From NCBI GenBank assembly GCA_036557405.1, contig DATBHO010000052.1, forward strand, positions 1-21,498: 21,498 nt of DNA. Reading direction: 5' to 3'. How positions within the stretch are numbered: the first letter of the stretch is position 1; every line of letters begins with the position of its first letter. Shown piece by piece: positions 14,626 to 21,498 of the stretch. This DNA is from TA-21 sp036557405 (GTDB lineage Archaea; Thermoproteota; Nitrososphaeria; Nitrososphaerales; Nitrososphaeraceae). The position numbers and the translations under genes are program-made. The notes beneath the pieces are model-generated. The model did not search any database. It saw only the letters and a list, made by a program, of their open reading frames with translations, and had not been told where the DNA came from.

Positions 14626-14635
14626 CTTATATTAA
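14626..14635 (+). promoter_or_regulatory. TATA box for O-methyltransferase gene
   Basis: CTTATATTAA is centred about 26 bases before the TTG at 14657 and supports that start. A GGAGG at 14639-14643 lies between, too far from the TTG (13 bases) to act as a normal ribosome-binding site. Confidence 0.4.
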
Positions 14636-14656
14636 TGCGGAGGAATAGTACAGAAC

Positions 14657-15316
14657 TTGGATCGTGAAACCAACCGAAGTGGACAGAACAACGCTGTACT
14701 TAAAATACTGGCAAAAATTGAACAAACGGCAAAAAGGGAATCTCTACCTTCGATCGGCCCGATTAAGGGAAAAATTATCGAAGAAGTTATTAGGCAACAC
14801 AAACCCAAAAAGGTGCTTGAAATTGGAACGTTGCATGGATATTCGGCAATATTAATCGCAAATATTATTTTAACCAAGAAAATCGAGAATGAGAGTTTTG
14901 CCATAGAAAATAGCTTGAGTGAACCTATTCTTATTAGCGTGGAAAAAGATCAAAAACTTGCAAACATAGCAAGAAAGAACATAGAATATTGTAGATTTTC
15001 TGAAAAAATAAAAGTAATTAGTGGCGATGCTCTAGAAGCGATTCCGGGAATTAACTCCAAATTCGATATGGTTTTCCTAGATGCAAAAAAGACTGAGTAC
15101 TTTAAATATCTTAAACTTATAGAAAGGCATAGTTTACTAAATAAAAGAGCAGTAGTTGTTGCGGATAATGTTCTAATATATGAGAATGAGATGAAGGATT
15201 ATCTGGATTATGTTAGGAATTCGGGCAGATATATTAGTCGTACAACACAAACTACTTTAGAGTTTACTAAGAATGTTAAAGATGCTCTTGAAGTGAGTAT
15301 TAACATTGTTTCATAA
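14657..15316 (+). CDS. class I SAM-dependent O-methyltransferase
   Basis: The 219-residue protein is a catechol/caffeoyl-CoA-type O-methyltransferase (Methyltransf_3-like). The SAM-binding motif I is VLEIGTLHGYSAI (53-65), followed after a serine-rich insertion by SVEKD (acidic residue for the ribose), then SGDALEAIP. Next come FDMVFLDAKK (D137, D142; D142 is a likely metal ligand) and VVVADNVL, another family metal-site region. It is soluble. The roughly 20-residue insertion before SVEKD is longer than usual. The start is TTG, supported by promoter spacing. The substrate is unknown: a phenolic compound, a lipid head group or a cofactor precursor are all possible. It stands alone, convergent with the lipid kinase gene. 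Confidence 0.82.
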   Translation: MDRETNRSGQNNAVLKILAKIEQTAKRESLPSIGPIKGKIIEEVIRQHKPKKVLEIGTLHGYSAILIANIILTKKIENESFAIENSLSEPILISVEKDQKLANIARKNIEYCRFSEKIKVISGDALEAIPGINSKFDMVFLDAKKTEYFKYLKLIERHSLLNKRAVVVADNVLIYENEMKDYLDYVRNSGRYISRTTQTTLEFTKNVKDALEVSINIVS

Positions 15317-15408
15317 ATTCTCTTTTCTGGCAAAGTTTAATCTTATTTTTGAGGATTTCTTTATTCCTATTAACATTCCCATATGAATATTTATACTATC
15401 TAAAATAT

Positions 15409-16410
15409 CTAAATTCTGGCTAAAGATGCCTCACTCATAATAGTAAGTGAGTTATGATGGACTTTAAAAATTGCTGGAAGGATTCCTATTGGTTCACCAT
15501 CTATAGTAACTGTAACATCTCTCGCTTTTGACAAAAACTTGACCTCTGAAGCTTGATAATAAAGAATATTCTCATCATATTTGTAGGTACTTGTTCCCTT
15601 TAATTCAATTAATTCATCAATCATTTTGAAACTTCCCGAATTTTTTACTATTATAATATCCAATAAACCATCTGAAAATTTTGCACGAGGAGCTGCTTTG
15701 AAGCCACCACCCAAGAAACGACCATTTGCTACTATACCCATAGTCATGTTTGAGGAGATTTTTTTATCCTTGTCTATTAGTATCTCACATTCATTGCTGC
15801 TGTACGATGGTAAGGTAGCGAGTATACTCGTCATAGTGGATACAAGGCGATTTTTTATTTTTCCTCTTACTTTTTTGGATCTATGAATAATTTCTGCTCC
15901 AAGACCGATCTCTGCCGCATTCATGACAATCCTATTATGAGTTAAAGAGCGAGTATCCTTATCGGTTACAACTGCTGTTATTGTATCTATCTTGCGTCTC
16001 TTCATTTGTCTAATGCGAATTAAAGATTCGACCCCCTGATGTTTTAGGCCAAGAGATCTTGCCAAGACATTCCGACTGCCAAATGGGGTAATGTACATAA
16101 TACCCTTTGGATTTATTGGTTTTGGCCCATCAAGCCCATATTTGTAATGATCCTTAGCTTGGTTGCTTTGAGGCTCGAGATTAAAAAAACCATTTGCAAC
16201 TTCATTAATGGTGCCATCTCCACCAACTGCAACAATATTCTTATATCCTTTTTTGAGTAACTTGCGTGTTATGGATATGCCGTCTTTGGTTTTTTTTGTA
16301 AAAATGATTCTATGCGCCTTAGGTAGAAAATCCTTAACTTTATTATAATTCTCAGCCCAGTTTTTTCCAGTGTTACCTCCTTGAGCATTTGGATTTAATA
16401 TTAGAATCAT
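15409..16410 (-). CDS. diacylglycerol kinase-like lipid kinase (DagK/YegS family)
   Basis: From ATG 16410 the protein is 333 residues. It has the NPxAxGG start (NPNAQGG) of the DAGK catalytic domain and the nucleotide-binding VGGDGTINEVANG (62-74). It also has FGSRNVLARSLG and, in the C-terminal beta-sandwich, NGRFLGGGFKAAPRA with SDGLLDIIIV, all family hallmarks. Enzymes of this group phosphorylate diacylglycerol, related lipids or sphingoid bases using ATP at the membrane surface. In an archaeon a polyprenyl or archaeol-type lipid is a likelier substrate, which is inference. The frame runs 25 residues further upstream to an ATG at 16485, giving an Asn/Lys-rich extension of doubtful reality. 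It is convergent with the methyltransferase gene. Confidence 0.85.
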   Translation of the reverse strand: MILILNPNAQGGNTGKNWAENYNKVKDFLPKAHRIIFTKKTKDGISITRKLLKKGYKNIVAVGGDGTINEVANGFFNLEPQSNQAKDHYKYGLDGPKPINPKGIMYITPFGSRNVLARSLGLKHQGVESLIRIRQMKRRKIDTITAVVTDKDTRSLTHNRIVMNAAEIGLGAEIIHRSKKVRGKIKNRLVSTMTSILATLPSYSSNECEILIDKDKKISSNMTMGIVANGRFLGGGFKAAPRAKFSDGLLDIIIVKNSGSFKMIDELIELKGTSTYKYDENILYYQASEVKFLSKARDVTVTIDGEPIGILPAIFKVHHNSLTIMSEASLARI

Positions 16411-16750
16411 TTCGTTTAGGTTAATTCTATTAGAATTGCTTACTATTTTATTGATATTTGGATTGCTATTTTTAGGATTTTTCAATCATCAATCTACCAT
16501 AAACAATATGAAACTTAGAGGGCAATTAACTAGCATCCATTATTAATCAAACTCAAATTAATTTATTTTTCTTTGGTATTATCAGCATAACAGTAGAAAT
16601 GGGGTAAACATTTTATTTTATAGCTGATCTCTATAGGCATTATATAGTCTAGCCTTACTCTCGATATTGATAATTACTTTTCACGAATTGCAATGGAGTT
16701 CCCATTTAGTGTAGCTGATTCAATTGAGAATAACGAGTGTAAAACACTGT
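16411..16750. other. intergenic region without supported gene
   Basis: Apart from the possible 25-codon N-terminal extension of the lipid kinase (to 16485), I see no open frame with coding character, no strong inverted repeat and no RNA-gene signature. It contains the 5' region of the kinase and the 3' region of the secreted peptide gene. Confidence 0.4.
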
Positions 16751-17047
16751 CTATTTCTGTCCTATCCCTTGTTTTACTTCCCCACTAATATTACTGACTA
16801 CATCTGCAGCTCCACCTACTATTTTCTTGCCTACTTCCGATGTCTTATTGAGTATAGCTTGTCCTACTTCACTTGCATTCTTACTCAACTCAGATGCAGT
16901 TTTATTCATTCCTGCACTGGCATTTCCTGCAAACTTTGACATATTTGTTGTAGCATTTTGAGCACTTGAGGTACTGGCAGACGTTACAGCAATCACCAAC
17001 ATGAAAGTTATGATTCCAATATACAGTTCTTTTTTCATCAAACCCAC
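16751..17047 (-). CDS. small secreted protein saturated with N-glycosylation sequons
   Basis: The 98-residue precursor has a signal peptide (MKKELYIGIITFMLVIAVTSAS) cleaved near residue 29. The mature part has seven N-X-S/T sequons in about 58 residues (N31, N35, N42, N48, N57, N67, N86) and no cysteine. Its A/S/K/E-rich helical repeats (ASELSKNASEVGQAI, NKTSEVGKKIVGGAADVV) resemble amphipathic LEA- or apolipoprotein-like stretches. TATA spacing (TTTATAGA at 17071-17078) fits the GTG at 17047; the ATG at 17038 is equally possible. The sequon pattern and size make it a functional cousin of the peptide at 10466-10669, though not an obvious homologue. The function is unknown; a heavily glycosylated surface or matrix peptide is inferred. 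Confidence 0.72.
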   Translation of the reverse strand: MGLMKKELYIGIITFMLVIAVTSASTSSAQNATTNMSKFAGNASAGMNKTASELSKNASEVGQAILNKTSEVGKKIVGGAADVVSNISGEVKQGIGQK

Positions 17048-17232
17048 TTGGCCAACATAGTTTTAATAGCTTTATAGATTAATTTAAGCTGAAAGCTTGG
17101 TAATAACTATCGAATAAATTCTGGCTTGCCTATACATACGAGGAACACCTTTTGGTATCTACCTAATCAAAATATTTATTTTTCCACTTCCAAAAAGAAA
17201 CGTTAAGATTATTTGTAATACAATTAAGTGTA

Positions 17233-18417
17233 ATGATTAATCATAAGCATGAAAATGGTACTGAAAATGTACTCATTTTACAGGGTGGTGGTTCCCTTGG
17301 TGCTTTCGCATGTGGAGTTATCAAAGCCTTCGCGAAGAGAAATATAAAATTCGACATAATAGCGGGGACCTCAATAGGAGGAATCAATGGAGCGATTGCT
17401 GCTGGGAGCGTAAATGATAGGCCTGAAAAGGATCTGGAGCATTTTTGGTTGGACTTGGCAAGAAGTAGCTACAACATTATACCCGATATTTTTACCTTTG
17501 ATTTTGATTATGATAACTATCGAGCTAAATTGAAGAGATCACCGGCGGCATCTTTAAATGCAGCATTTTTTGGAGTACCAAGTTTTTTTGTACCAAGATG
17601 GTTTAATTTCAATAATTCCAATCCGAAAAAATCACAAATAAATGAGTCCATTCAGCCACCATGGAAATGGACATATGTGTATGATAATATTGTATTAGCA
17701 AAGACAATCGAGAAATATATAGATTTTAATAAACTATCTCCACAATCCCAAAATAATAATCCTAATGGAGATAATAGTAACGGTAATACTCGTCTTATAA
17801 TTACAGCAGTAGACGTACTAACTGCCGAGCCGCTAATGTTCGATAGCTATAAAATGCGTATTGGAATGAAGCATCTTCTGGCTACTATCGGATATCCACA
17901 ATATGGTTTTCCCTGGGTTGAAATAAGTGATGGTAAGTTTGCCTGGGATGGATCCCTATTAAGTAATACTCCTATACGCGAAGTAATGGTGGCGTCTCCG
18001 TGTAAGGATAAGAATATTTTTGTTGTGGAAAATTATCCGAAGAAAATAGAGAAGCTTCCAGCAAATATGAGTGAAGTTATGTCCAGATCTAAGGATATCA
18101 TGTTTACCGATAAGACTCAAAGCCTTATAAAAATGTCAAGACTTATAACGCGCCAAGTAAATTTGATAGAGACACTATATGATATATTCCAGGAAGTTGA
18201 TCAATCAAAAATAGATAAAGATAAAATTGATTATATCAATAAAGAACACTCAACATTGGTTCAAAAGCATGGTGCCAAAATTCTAAAACTACATCGAATC
18301 ACTAGAAATATACCAGAAATGCAATACCCACTACAAAATGCAGATTTTTCTGTTGCTACAATTAAAGAACTAATTAAACAAGGAGAGACTAAGGTGTTAG
18401 ACTATCTAAAACAATAA
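17233..18417 (+). CDS. patatin-like phospholipase
   Basis: The 394-residue protein has the patatin catalytic dyad: an oxyanion-hole GGGSLG (18-23), the nucleophile elbow GTSIGG (Ser47) and the catalytic aspartate in DGSLLSNTP (D239). A C-terminal segment (RSKDIMFTDKTQSLIKMSRLITRQVN) resembles the DUF3734 region found in many bacterial and archaeal patatins. These enzymes hydrolyse acyl esters of lipids. Archaeal membranes have ether lipids, so the natural substrate may be an imported acyl lipid or a polyester store. An Asn/Gly-rich insertion (QNNNPNGDNSNGN) at about residues 173-186 is low-complexity. There is no signal peptide. A TATA-like ATTATTTGTA about 26 bases upstream supports the ATG as leaderless. 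The previous gene is divergent. Confidence 0.88.
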   Translation: MINHKHENGTENVLILQGGGSLGAFACGVIKAFAKRNIKFDIIAGTSIGGINGAIAAGSVNDRPEKDLEHFWLDLARSSYNIIPDIFTFDFDYDNYRAKLKRSPAASLNAAFFGVPSFFVPRWFNFNNSNPKKSQINESIQPPWKWTYVYDNIVLAKTIEKYIDFNKLSPQSQNNNPNGDNSNGNTRLIITAVDVLTAEPLMFDSYKMRIGMKHLLATIGYPQYGFPWVEISDGKFAWDGSLLSNTPIREVMVASPCKDKNIFVVENYPKKIEKLPANMSEVMSRSKDIMFTDKTQSLIKMSRLITRQVNLIETLYDIFQEVDQSKIDKDKIDYINKEHSTLVQKHGAKILKLHRITRNIPEMQYPLQNADFSVATIKELIKQGETKVLDYLKQ

Positions 18418-18533
18418 TCTGTCTTTGAGGGATAAGTTACAAATCATTATGATGAACACTATAATTTTATAAATAGTAAAATAAATCATATTCTGTAAAT
18501 TAGTAAACTAGCAAATCCGAGTATCTATACTAA

Positions 18534-19766
18534 CTAATATAATATCTTTTTTTCCCAATCATCATGTTGTATATCTGATGGTAATTTGATCCATTCATCA
18601 TATGCCTCATTATATTTTTTTGACCAACTGTTGCAGGTATTATGGGCATTCTTTGATCCTGAAACCTCGGTAGTATTGTCTATCTTTTCATCGCCAATTT
18701 GTTTATCTTTAGCGTTAGAGATATAGGAAAGATATTGTTTGTCATGTCTATTCTTCATATGTTCCTGTATTACAGGATTATCTAGATCTCTCCAAATTAT
18801 TAGTCCATCTGAAGAATTTGATGCAATTGATAATGTAGCCATTATTAGACGATCTGTGGGAGGATTGTAATCAAGCTTAGAATAGTTATAGGTTATTGTC
18901 GGGTATACTACATACCTGATTGGCTTCTTAAAAATATCTGAGAATATATGCAATTGCCTTTCTAAAGTTGACACATTATAATAGCATCCAGTTGCTACAA
19001 CTAAACCGTCAATAAAATTATCATATTTCTTTACAACAATTCCAGTTTTTCGTCCTTCAAAATATACTGTCGGATAAAACTTAACATCCTTGTTTTTATC
19101 TCTAAGTAGCTCAGAGAGCTTGGAATATTCCATAAAATCTACATTATTCTTGAATTTTGTATTATCCCTTGTACTTATCCAATTAAAATCATCAATTGTA
19201 AAACCTTCAAATGATCTTGAATATTTCTTTTCAAGAGAATTAAAATACTTTATCCATCCTTTCCAATCATAACTGGTGTCAGGTCCACCCTCCGACGGTG
19301 GGAGTAAAATAATTATTACTTTTAGATTCGTCTTATTTGCAGTTTCGAGTAAATTTTCTGTCATTTTCAGATATTTGGGGTCTTCAAAGTTATTCATAAC
19401 AAAATAGTACTCCCGGTAGCCTTTGTTGAGAAGAGAATCTATTGCTTTTTCCTGTTCTTCCCCTTTCAAATGCTGGACTATAAAACTCGTATTAGTTGGA
19501 GTCCAAAGTCCAATAGTAAAGTCTCTGGAAGTTGATTCTCCCGAATTTTTTACATCAATATTATTACCATTCTTAATACCGTTTTCTGCACTTATTTCTT
19601 GTATTATCTCGTGGTGACTTATAATGTTAGAGAATGGATAAATATTAGTTATTGAGAGTGAAAAAATGGGGAATGAATTTGGAAGAGAAAGAAGGCAATT
19701 GATTAATAAAAAACAAATTATCCCGATACCAAGTAAAATGAGTACATCATCATTCATGAAAAACAT
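18534..19766 (-). CDS. exported TIM-barrel-like (glycoside hydrolase-like) protein
   Basis: The 410-residue protein has an N-terminal signal or anchor helix (about residues 8-27) with no proper lipobox, so it is probably secreted or membrane-tethered. After a variable linker the body has alternating strand/helix blocks typical of a TIM barrel. Examples are TIGLWTPTN, EYYFVMNNFEDP, KVIIILLPPSEGG, FEGFTIDDFNW, KFYPTVYFEG, FIDGLVVATGCYYN, IRYVVYPTITYNYS and GLIIWRDLDNP. The D192-D193 pair at the end of a strand is a candidate catalytic or binding site. At least six sequons support an external location. The C-terminal region (NTCNSWSKKYNEAYDEWIK) has cysteine and tryptophans. I cannot name the family or substrate with confidence; polysaccharide processing is an inference. 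Confidence 0.6.
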   Translation of the reverse strand: MFFMNDDVLILLGIGIICFLLINCLLSLPNSFPIFSLSITNIYPFSNIISHHEIIQEISAENGIKNGNNIDVKNSGESTSRDFTIGLWTPTNTSFIVQHLKGEEQEKAIDSLLNKGYREYYFVMNNFEDPKYLKMTENLLETANKTNLKVIIILLPPSEGGPDTSYDWKGWIKYFNSLEKKYSRSFEGFTIDDFNWISTRDNTKFKNNVDFMEYSKLSELLRDKNKDVKFYPTVYFEGRKTGIVVKKYDNFIDGLVVATGCYYNVSTLERQLHIFSDIFKKPIRYVVYPTITYNYSKLDYNPPTDRLIMATLSIASNSSDGLIIWRDLDNPVIQEHMKNRHDKQYLSYISNAKDKQIGDEKIDNTTEVSGSKNAHNTCNSWSKKYNEAYDEWIKLPSDIQHDDWEKKILY

Positions 19767-19817
19767 GCAAAATTTGTATCTATTAAATATATGTTAATTC
19801 TCTTGCAACGCCGCTAT

Positions 19818-20180
19818 CTAAATCCAGTGAGTCCTTCGGTGGACGAGTAATTCTTCTTCTGTATTTAGCCTCCAACCGCATATTTCACACATGAGAAGAT
19901 TTGAGATTTCTTCTATCTTTTTTGGAATGCCCACAGTGAGAATATTCTCCAATTCCATTATTTGATAACTAGTTAAATTATGTGAATCTAAATAATTTCG
20001 GAGAATTTCTTTAATCAGTCTGCTTCCATTTCTTTCATTATTCATATTTATTGTAATACTCATCTCATCACTTTCAGGTATCATATGGATATTTGAGACT
20101 ACTTTCTGCGAGGAAAGATATCCTTTCACAGCTTGGGCTAGTAATACGTCACCGGCAAAATTGATTATTATTTCTACCAT
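19818..20180 (-). CDS. protein with C-terminal C2H2 zinc finger
   Basis: The 120-residue product has an N-terminal alpha/beta region (MVEIIINFAGDVLLAQAVKGYL, then MSITINMNNERNGSRLIKEIL) and a C-terminal exact C2H2 finger: C98-x2-C101-x12-H114-x3-H118, two residues from the end. The finger includes W103 and L112 at core positions. The N-terminal part has no known motif; it may mediate dimerisation. A single finger seldom suffices for sequence-specific DNA binding, so RNA or protein binding, or dimeric DNA binding, is plausible. ATG 20180 is the start. A TATA-like CTATATATTTG near 20230 would give a leader of roughly 25 bases. Confidence 0.7.
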   Translation of the reverse strand: MVEIIINFAGDVLLAQAVKGYLSSQKVVSNIHMIPESDEMSITINMNNERNGSRLIKEILRNYLDSHNLTSYQIMELENILTVGIPKKIEEISNLLMCEICGWRLNTEEELLVHRRTHWI

Positions 20181-20364
20181 TTAAACCAGCTTTGATCTTT
20201 GATGTAGAATTAGGTTAAATTGTCAAATATATAGTATCAATTTTTGAGTTTAAGTTACTAATGGCGATTACACAATAATAAAATTATCATGATTAAATCA
20301 AATGCAGTATTGGTTACTTCAGAAATAGTTTTTCACCCTAATTCGTACAAGATGAATATTCTAA

Positions 20365-20386
20365 CAAAAAATAAAAAAAATAAAAA
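20365..20386 (-). terminator. T-rich terminator after the VOC gene
   Basis: Read on the minus strand, the 22 bases right after the VOC stop codon are almost all T (runs of five, eight and six), a strong archaeal oligo-T terminator. Confidence 0.6.
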
Positions 20387-20387
20387 C

Positions 20388-20861
20388 TTACTTTGTCATT
20401 TGCGAAAAAGCTGCTTCGGCAGCACTTTTCAATTCGTCTTCTGAAAGATCTTTTTTATGAGTAGCTATGCGCCATACATGTCCAAATGGATCCTCCAGTC
20501 TGCCATGACGATCTCCCCAAAATTGATCCTTTACAGGATCCAAAATTATGGCGCCTGCAGAAACTGCTTTATCAAAAAGTGAGTCAACATCCTCGACATA
20601 TACGTACATTGATACGGGACTTCCGCCAATCGATTTGGGTGAATTACATTTCATCTCCGGATACTCATCTGACAACATAAAGAGTGAATTTCCTAACATT
20701 AGTTCAGCATGCGCGACCCTACCATTGGGACTATTCATACGACGTCTCTCTTGGGCCCCAAAGCCTTTCTTATAAAACTCTATTGCTGCGTCTCCATTTT
20801 TCACTATCAGAGCAGGGGTTATCGAATGAAAGCCTTCCGGAATTTTTTTTACCGGATCCAT
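20388..20861 (-). CDS. VOC-superfamily (PhnB/glyoxalase-like) protein
   Basis: The 157-residue protein has paired beta-alpha-beta-beta-beta modules of the vicinal oxygen chelate fold. It opens with SITPALIVKNGDAAIEFYKKGFGAQE, includes HAELMLGNSLFMLSDEYP and VSMYVYVEDVDSLFDKAVSAGA, and ends with FWGDRHGRLEDPFGHVWRIATH. This is the PhnB-like pattern, in which the closing D-P-F-G-x-x-W is characteristic. These proteins bind a metal and act as lyases, dioxygenases or resistance proteins. The PhnB-like group is mostly of unknown substrate. It starts at ATG 20861, with TATA-like ATAAATATG centred about 26 bases upstream, fitting a leaderless transcript. It is divergent from the ArsR remnant and AHSA1 gene, a pairing often seen for PhnB-like and AHSA1 genes. 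Confidence 0.85.
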   Translation of the reverse strand: MDPVKKIPEGFHSITPALIVKNGDAAIEFYKKGFGAQERRRMNSPNGRVAHAELMLGNSLFMLSDEYPEMKCNSPKSIGGSPVSMYVYVEDVDSLFDKAVSAGAIILDPVKDQFWGDRHGRLEDPFGHVWRIATHKKDLSEDELKSAAEAAFSQMTK

Positions 20862-20931
20862 GTATTACATCATCTCTTATCATATTTATCATTATGTAAA
20901 AATCAGATAATTAATTAATTGTCTGGTATAA

Positions 20932-21208
20932 ATGGAATCACGTTGGAAGGCCATTCCTATTCGAGTAGACGAAAAATCATGATTTTGTTAAGAGACACGA
21001 CACCTTAAAATTCAAGACATTTTCGGTTCACTATCCCTGCGATATCTTGTCATCTACGAACTCCCAAAAATTCAGACCTGATTCTTGAAAAGAAGATTGG
21101 AAATAGATCTACTCATTAAATAAGGATAAGGTAGTTGAGATGATGAATTACTTTGCTGGAATTTGGGATCATAACTCTAAAAGTTTAAAGGAATTTTTGG
21201 AGAATTAG
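20932..21208 (+). pseudogene. ArsR-family repressor remnant
   Basis: Three pieces in different frames together spell an ArsR winged-helix protein. ATG 20932 gives MESRWKAI. After a frame change near 20960 comes RRKIMILLRDTT, then a TAA at 21006-21008. The same frame continues as TIPAISCHLRTPKNSDLILEKKIGNR, the recognition helix and wing. A one-base loss at about 21105-21107 moves to the frame IYSLNKDKVVEMMNYFAGIWD, ending at TAG 21206. At least two frameshifts and one nonsense codon make it inactive. A short spacer of 14 bases to the AHSA1 gene matches the common ArsR-AHSA1 operon, in which the repressor autoregulates the pair. Loss may leave the downstream gene constitutive. Confidence 0.7.
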
Positions 21209-21222
21209 AAGGGTGGTAAAAG

Positions 21223-21498
21223 ATGAGTGATGGATATACTACAATAAATCGTGAGATAATAATAGATGCTCCAATTGACAGTGTATTTTCGGCCGTGTCT
21301 GATCAAGATCAATTAACGCATTGGTTTCCAGACTTGGCCGTGCTGGAAAAGAAGGAAGGAGGACGGGTATCTTTTAGGTTCCTGAAATCTGAGAAGAATA
21401 ATTTAGATACGGATCATGAAATGAATGGGAAGATCATAAAATTTATTCCAAATAGTGAAATATCATATACTTGGCAATTCCAAACAAAGTCTGAATTT
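21223..21498 (+). CDS. SRPBCC/AHSA1-domain protein (3' end outside window)
   Basis: ATG 21223 opens a frame with no stop to the window edge (92 codons seen). INREIIIDAPIDSVFSAVSD followed by LTHWFPDLA is the standard opening of AHSA1/SRPBCC proteins. A later G-x-x-S-F-R-F-like strand (GRVSFRFL), GKIIKFIPNSEISYTWQF, matches the core beta-sheet. Typical members are 140-160 residues, so about 50-60 remain outside. The fold has a hydrophobic pocket; bacterial members often pair with ArsR regulators, as the remnant just upstream suggests. The ligand is unknown. Translation probably depended on a shared transcript with the ArsR gene; GGGTGG nine bases before the ATG may be a weak ribosome-binding site. 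Confidence 0.82.
   Translation, partial: MSDGYTTINREIIIDAPIDSVFSAVSDQDQLTHWFPDLAVLEKKEGGRVSFRFLKSEKNNLDTDHEMNGKIIKFIPNSEISYTWQFQTKSEF

Noticed and set aside
20289..20440. Plus-strand frame of about 50 codons starting MIKSNAVLV
   Set aside because: It runs through the T-rich terminator and into the antisense of the VOC gene, and turns into a lysine/asparagine homopolymer-like stretch.

Overview
The window is AT-rich archaeal chromosome, most likely from an ammonia-oxidising Nitrososphaeria (Thaumarchaeota), perhaps Nitrosocosmicus-like. This is inferred from style and gene families. Many genes have a TATA-like box about 26 bases before the start codon, implying leaderless transcripts. There are almost no Shine-Dalgarno sites, TTG/GTG starts are common, and there are short secreted proteins rich in N-X-S/T sequons and many tiny zinc-finger proteins. 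No rRNA, tRNA, amo gene or other taxonomic marker is present, so the assignment is not proven.

Layout. 1-1.2 kb: a four-helix membrane protein and a small secreted protein on the minus strand. 1.2-3 kb: a PII-like protein, a solitary beta-class DNA methyltransferase with no ordinary start codon, and a convergent thioredoxin. 3-5 kb: a low-complexity secreted repeat protein and an FNR-type flavoprotein. 5.3-8.5 kb: endonuclease V, a ChuX/HutX-like protein, two zinc-ribbon proteins and a membrane-anchored DsbA-like protein. 8.6-11.8 kb: a mini zinc protein, a lone SsuC/TauC-type ABC permease, DoxX, a tiny sequon-rich secreted peptide and a secreted helical protein with a TTAGG-N4-CCTAA operator-like site abutting its start. 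12-14.5 kb: a one-helix membrane protein, mini zinc-finger ORFs, a broken universal stress protein and a PPOX-family flavoprotein. 14.6-20.9 kb: an O-methyltransferase, a diacylglycerol-kinase-like lipid kinase, another sequon-rich secreted peptide, a patatin-like lipase, a secreted TIM-barrel-like protein, a C2H2 zinc-finger protein and a VOC protein. 20.9-21.5 kb: the remains of an ArsR-type repressor followed by an SRPBCC/AHSA1 gene that runs off the window.

The genes are mostly single transcription units on alternating strands, so this is not one pathway. Three themes recur: thiol/flavin redox (thioredoxin, DsbA-like, FNR, PPOX, DoxX); lipid turnover (lipid kinase, patatin); and a scatter of small zinc-binding and sequon-saturated secreted proteins, which are the most novel material. 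Several reading frames are interrupted, or lose their natural start, by what look like single-base changes in homopolymer runs. Two loci (Usp, ArsR) carry further lesions and look like true pseudogenes.
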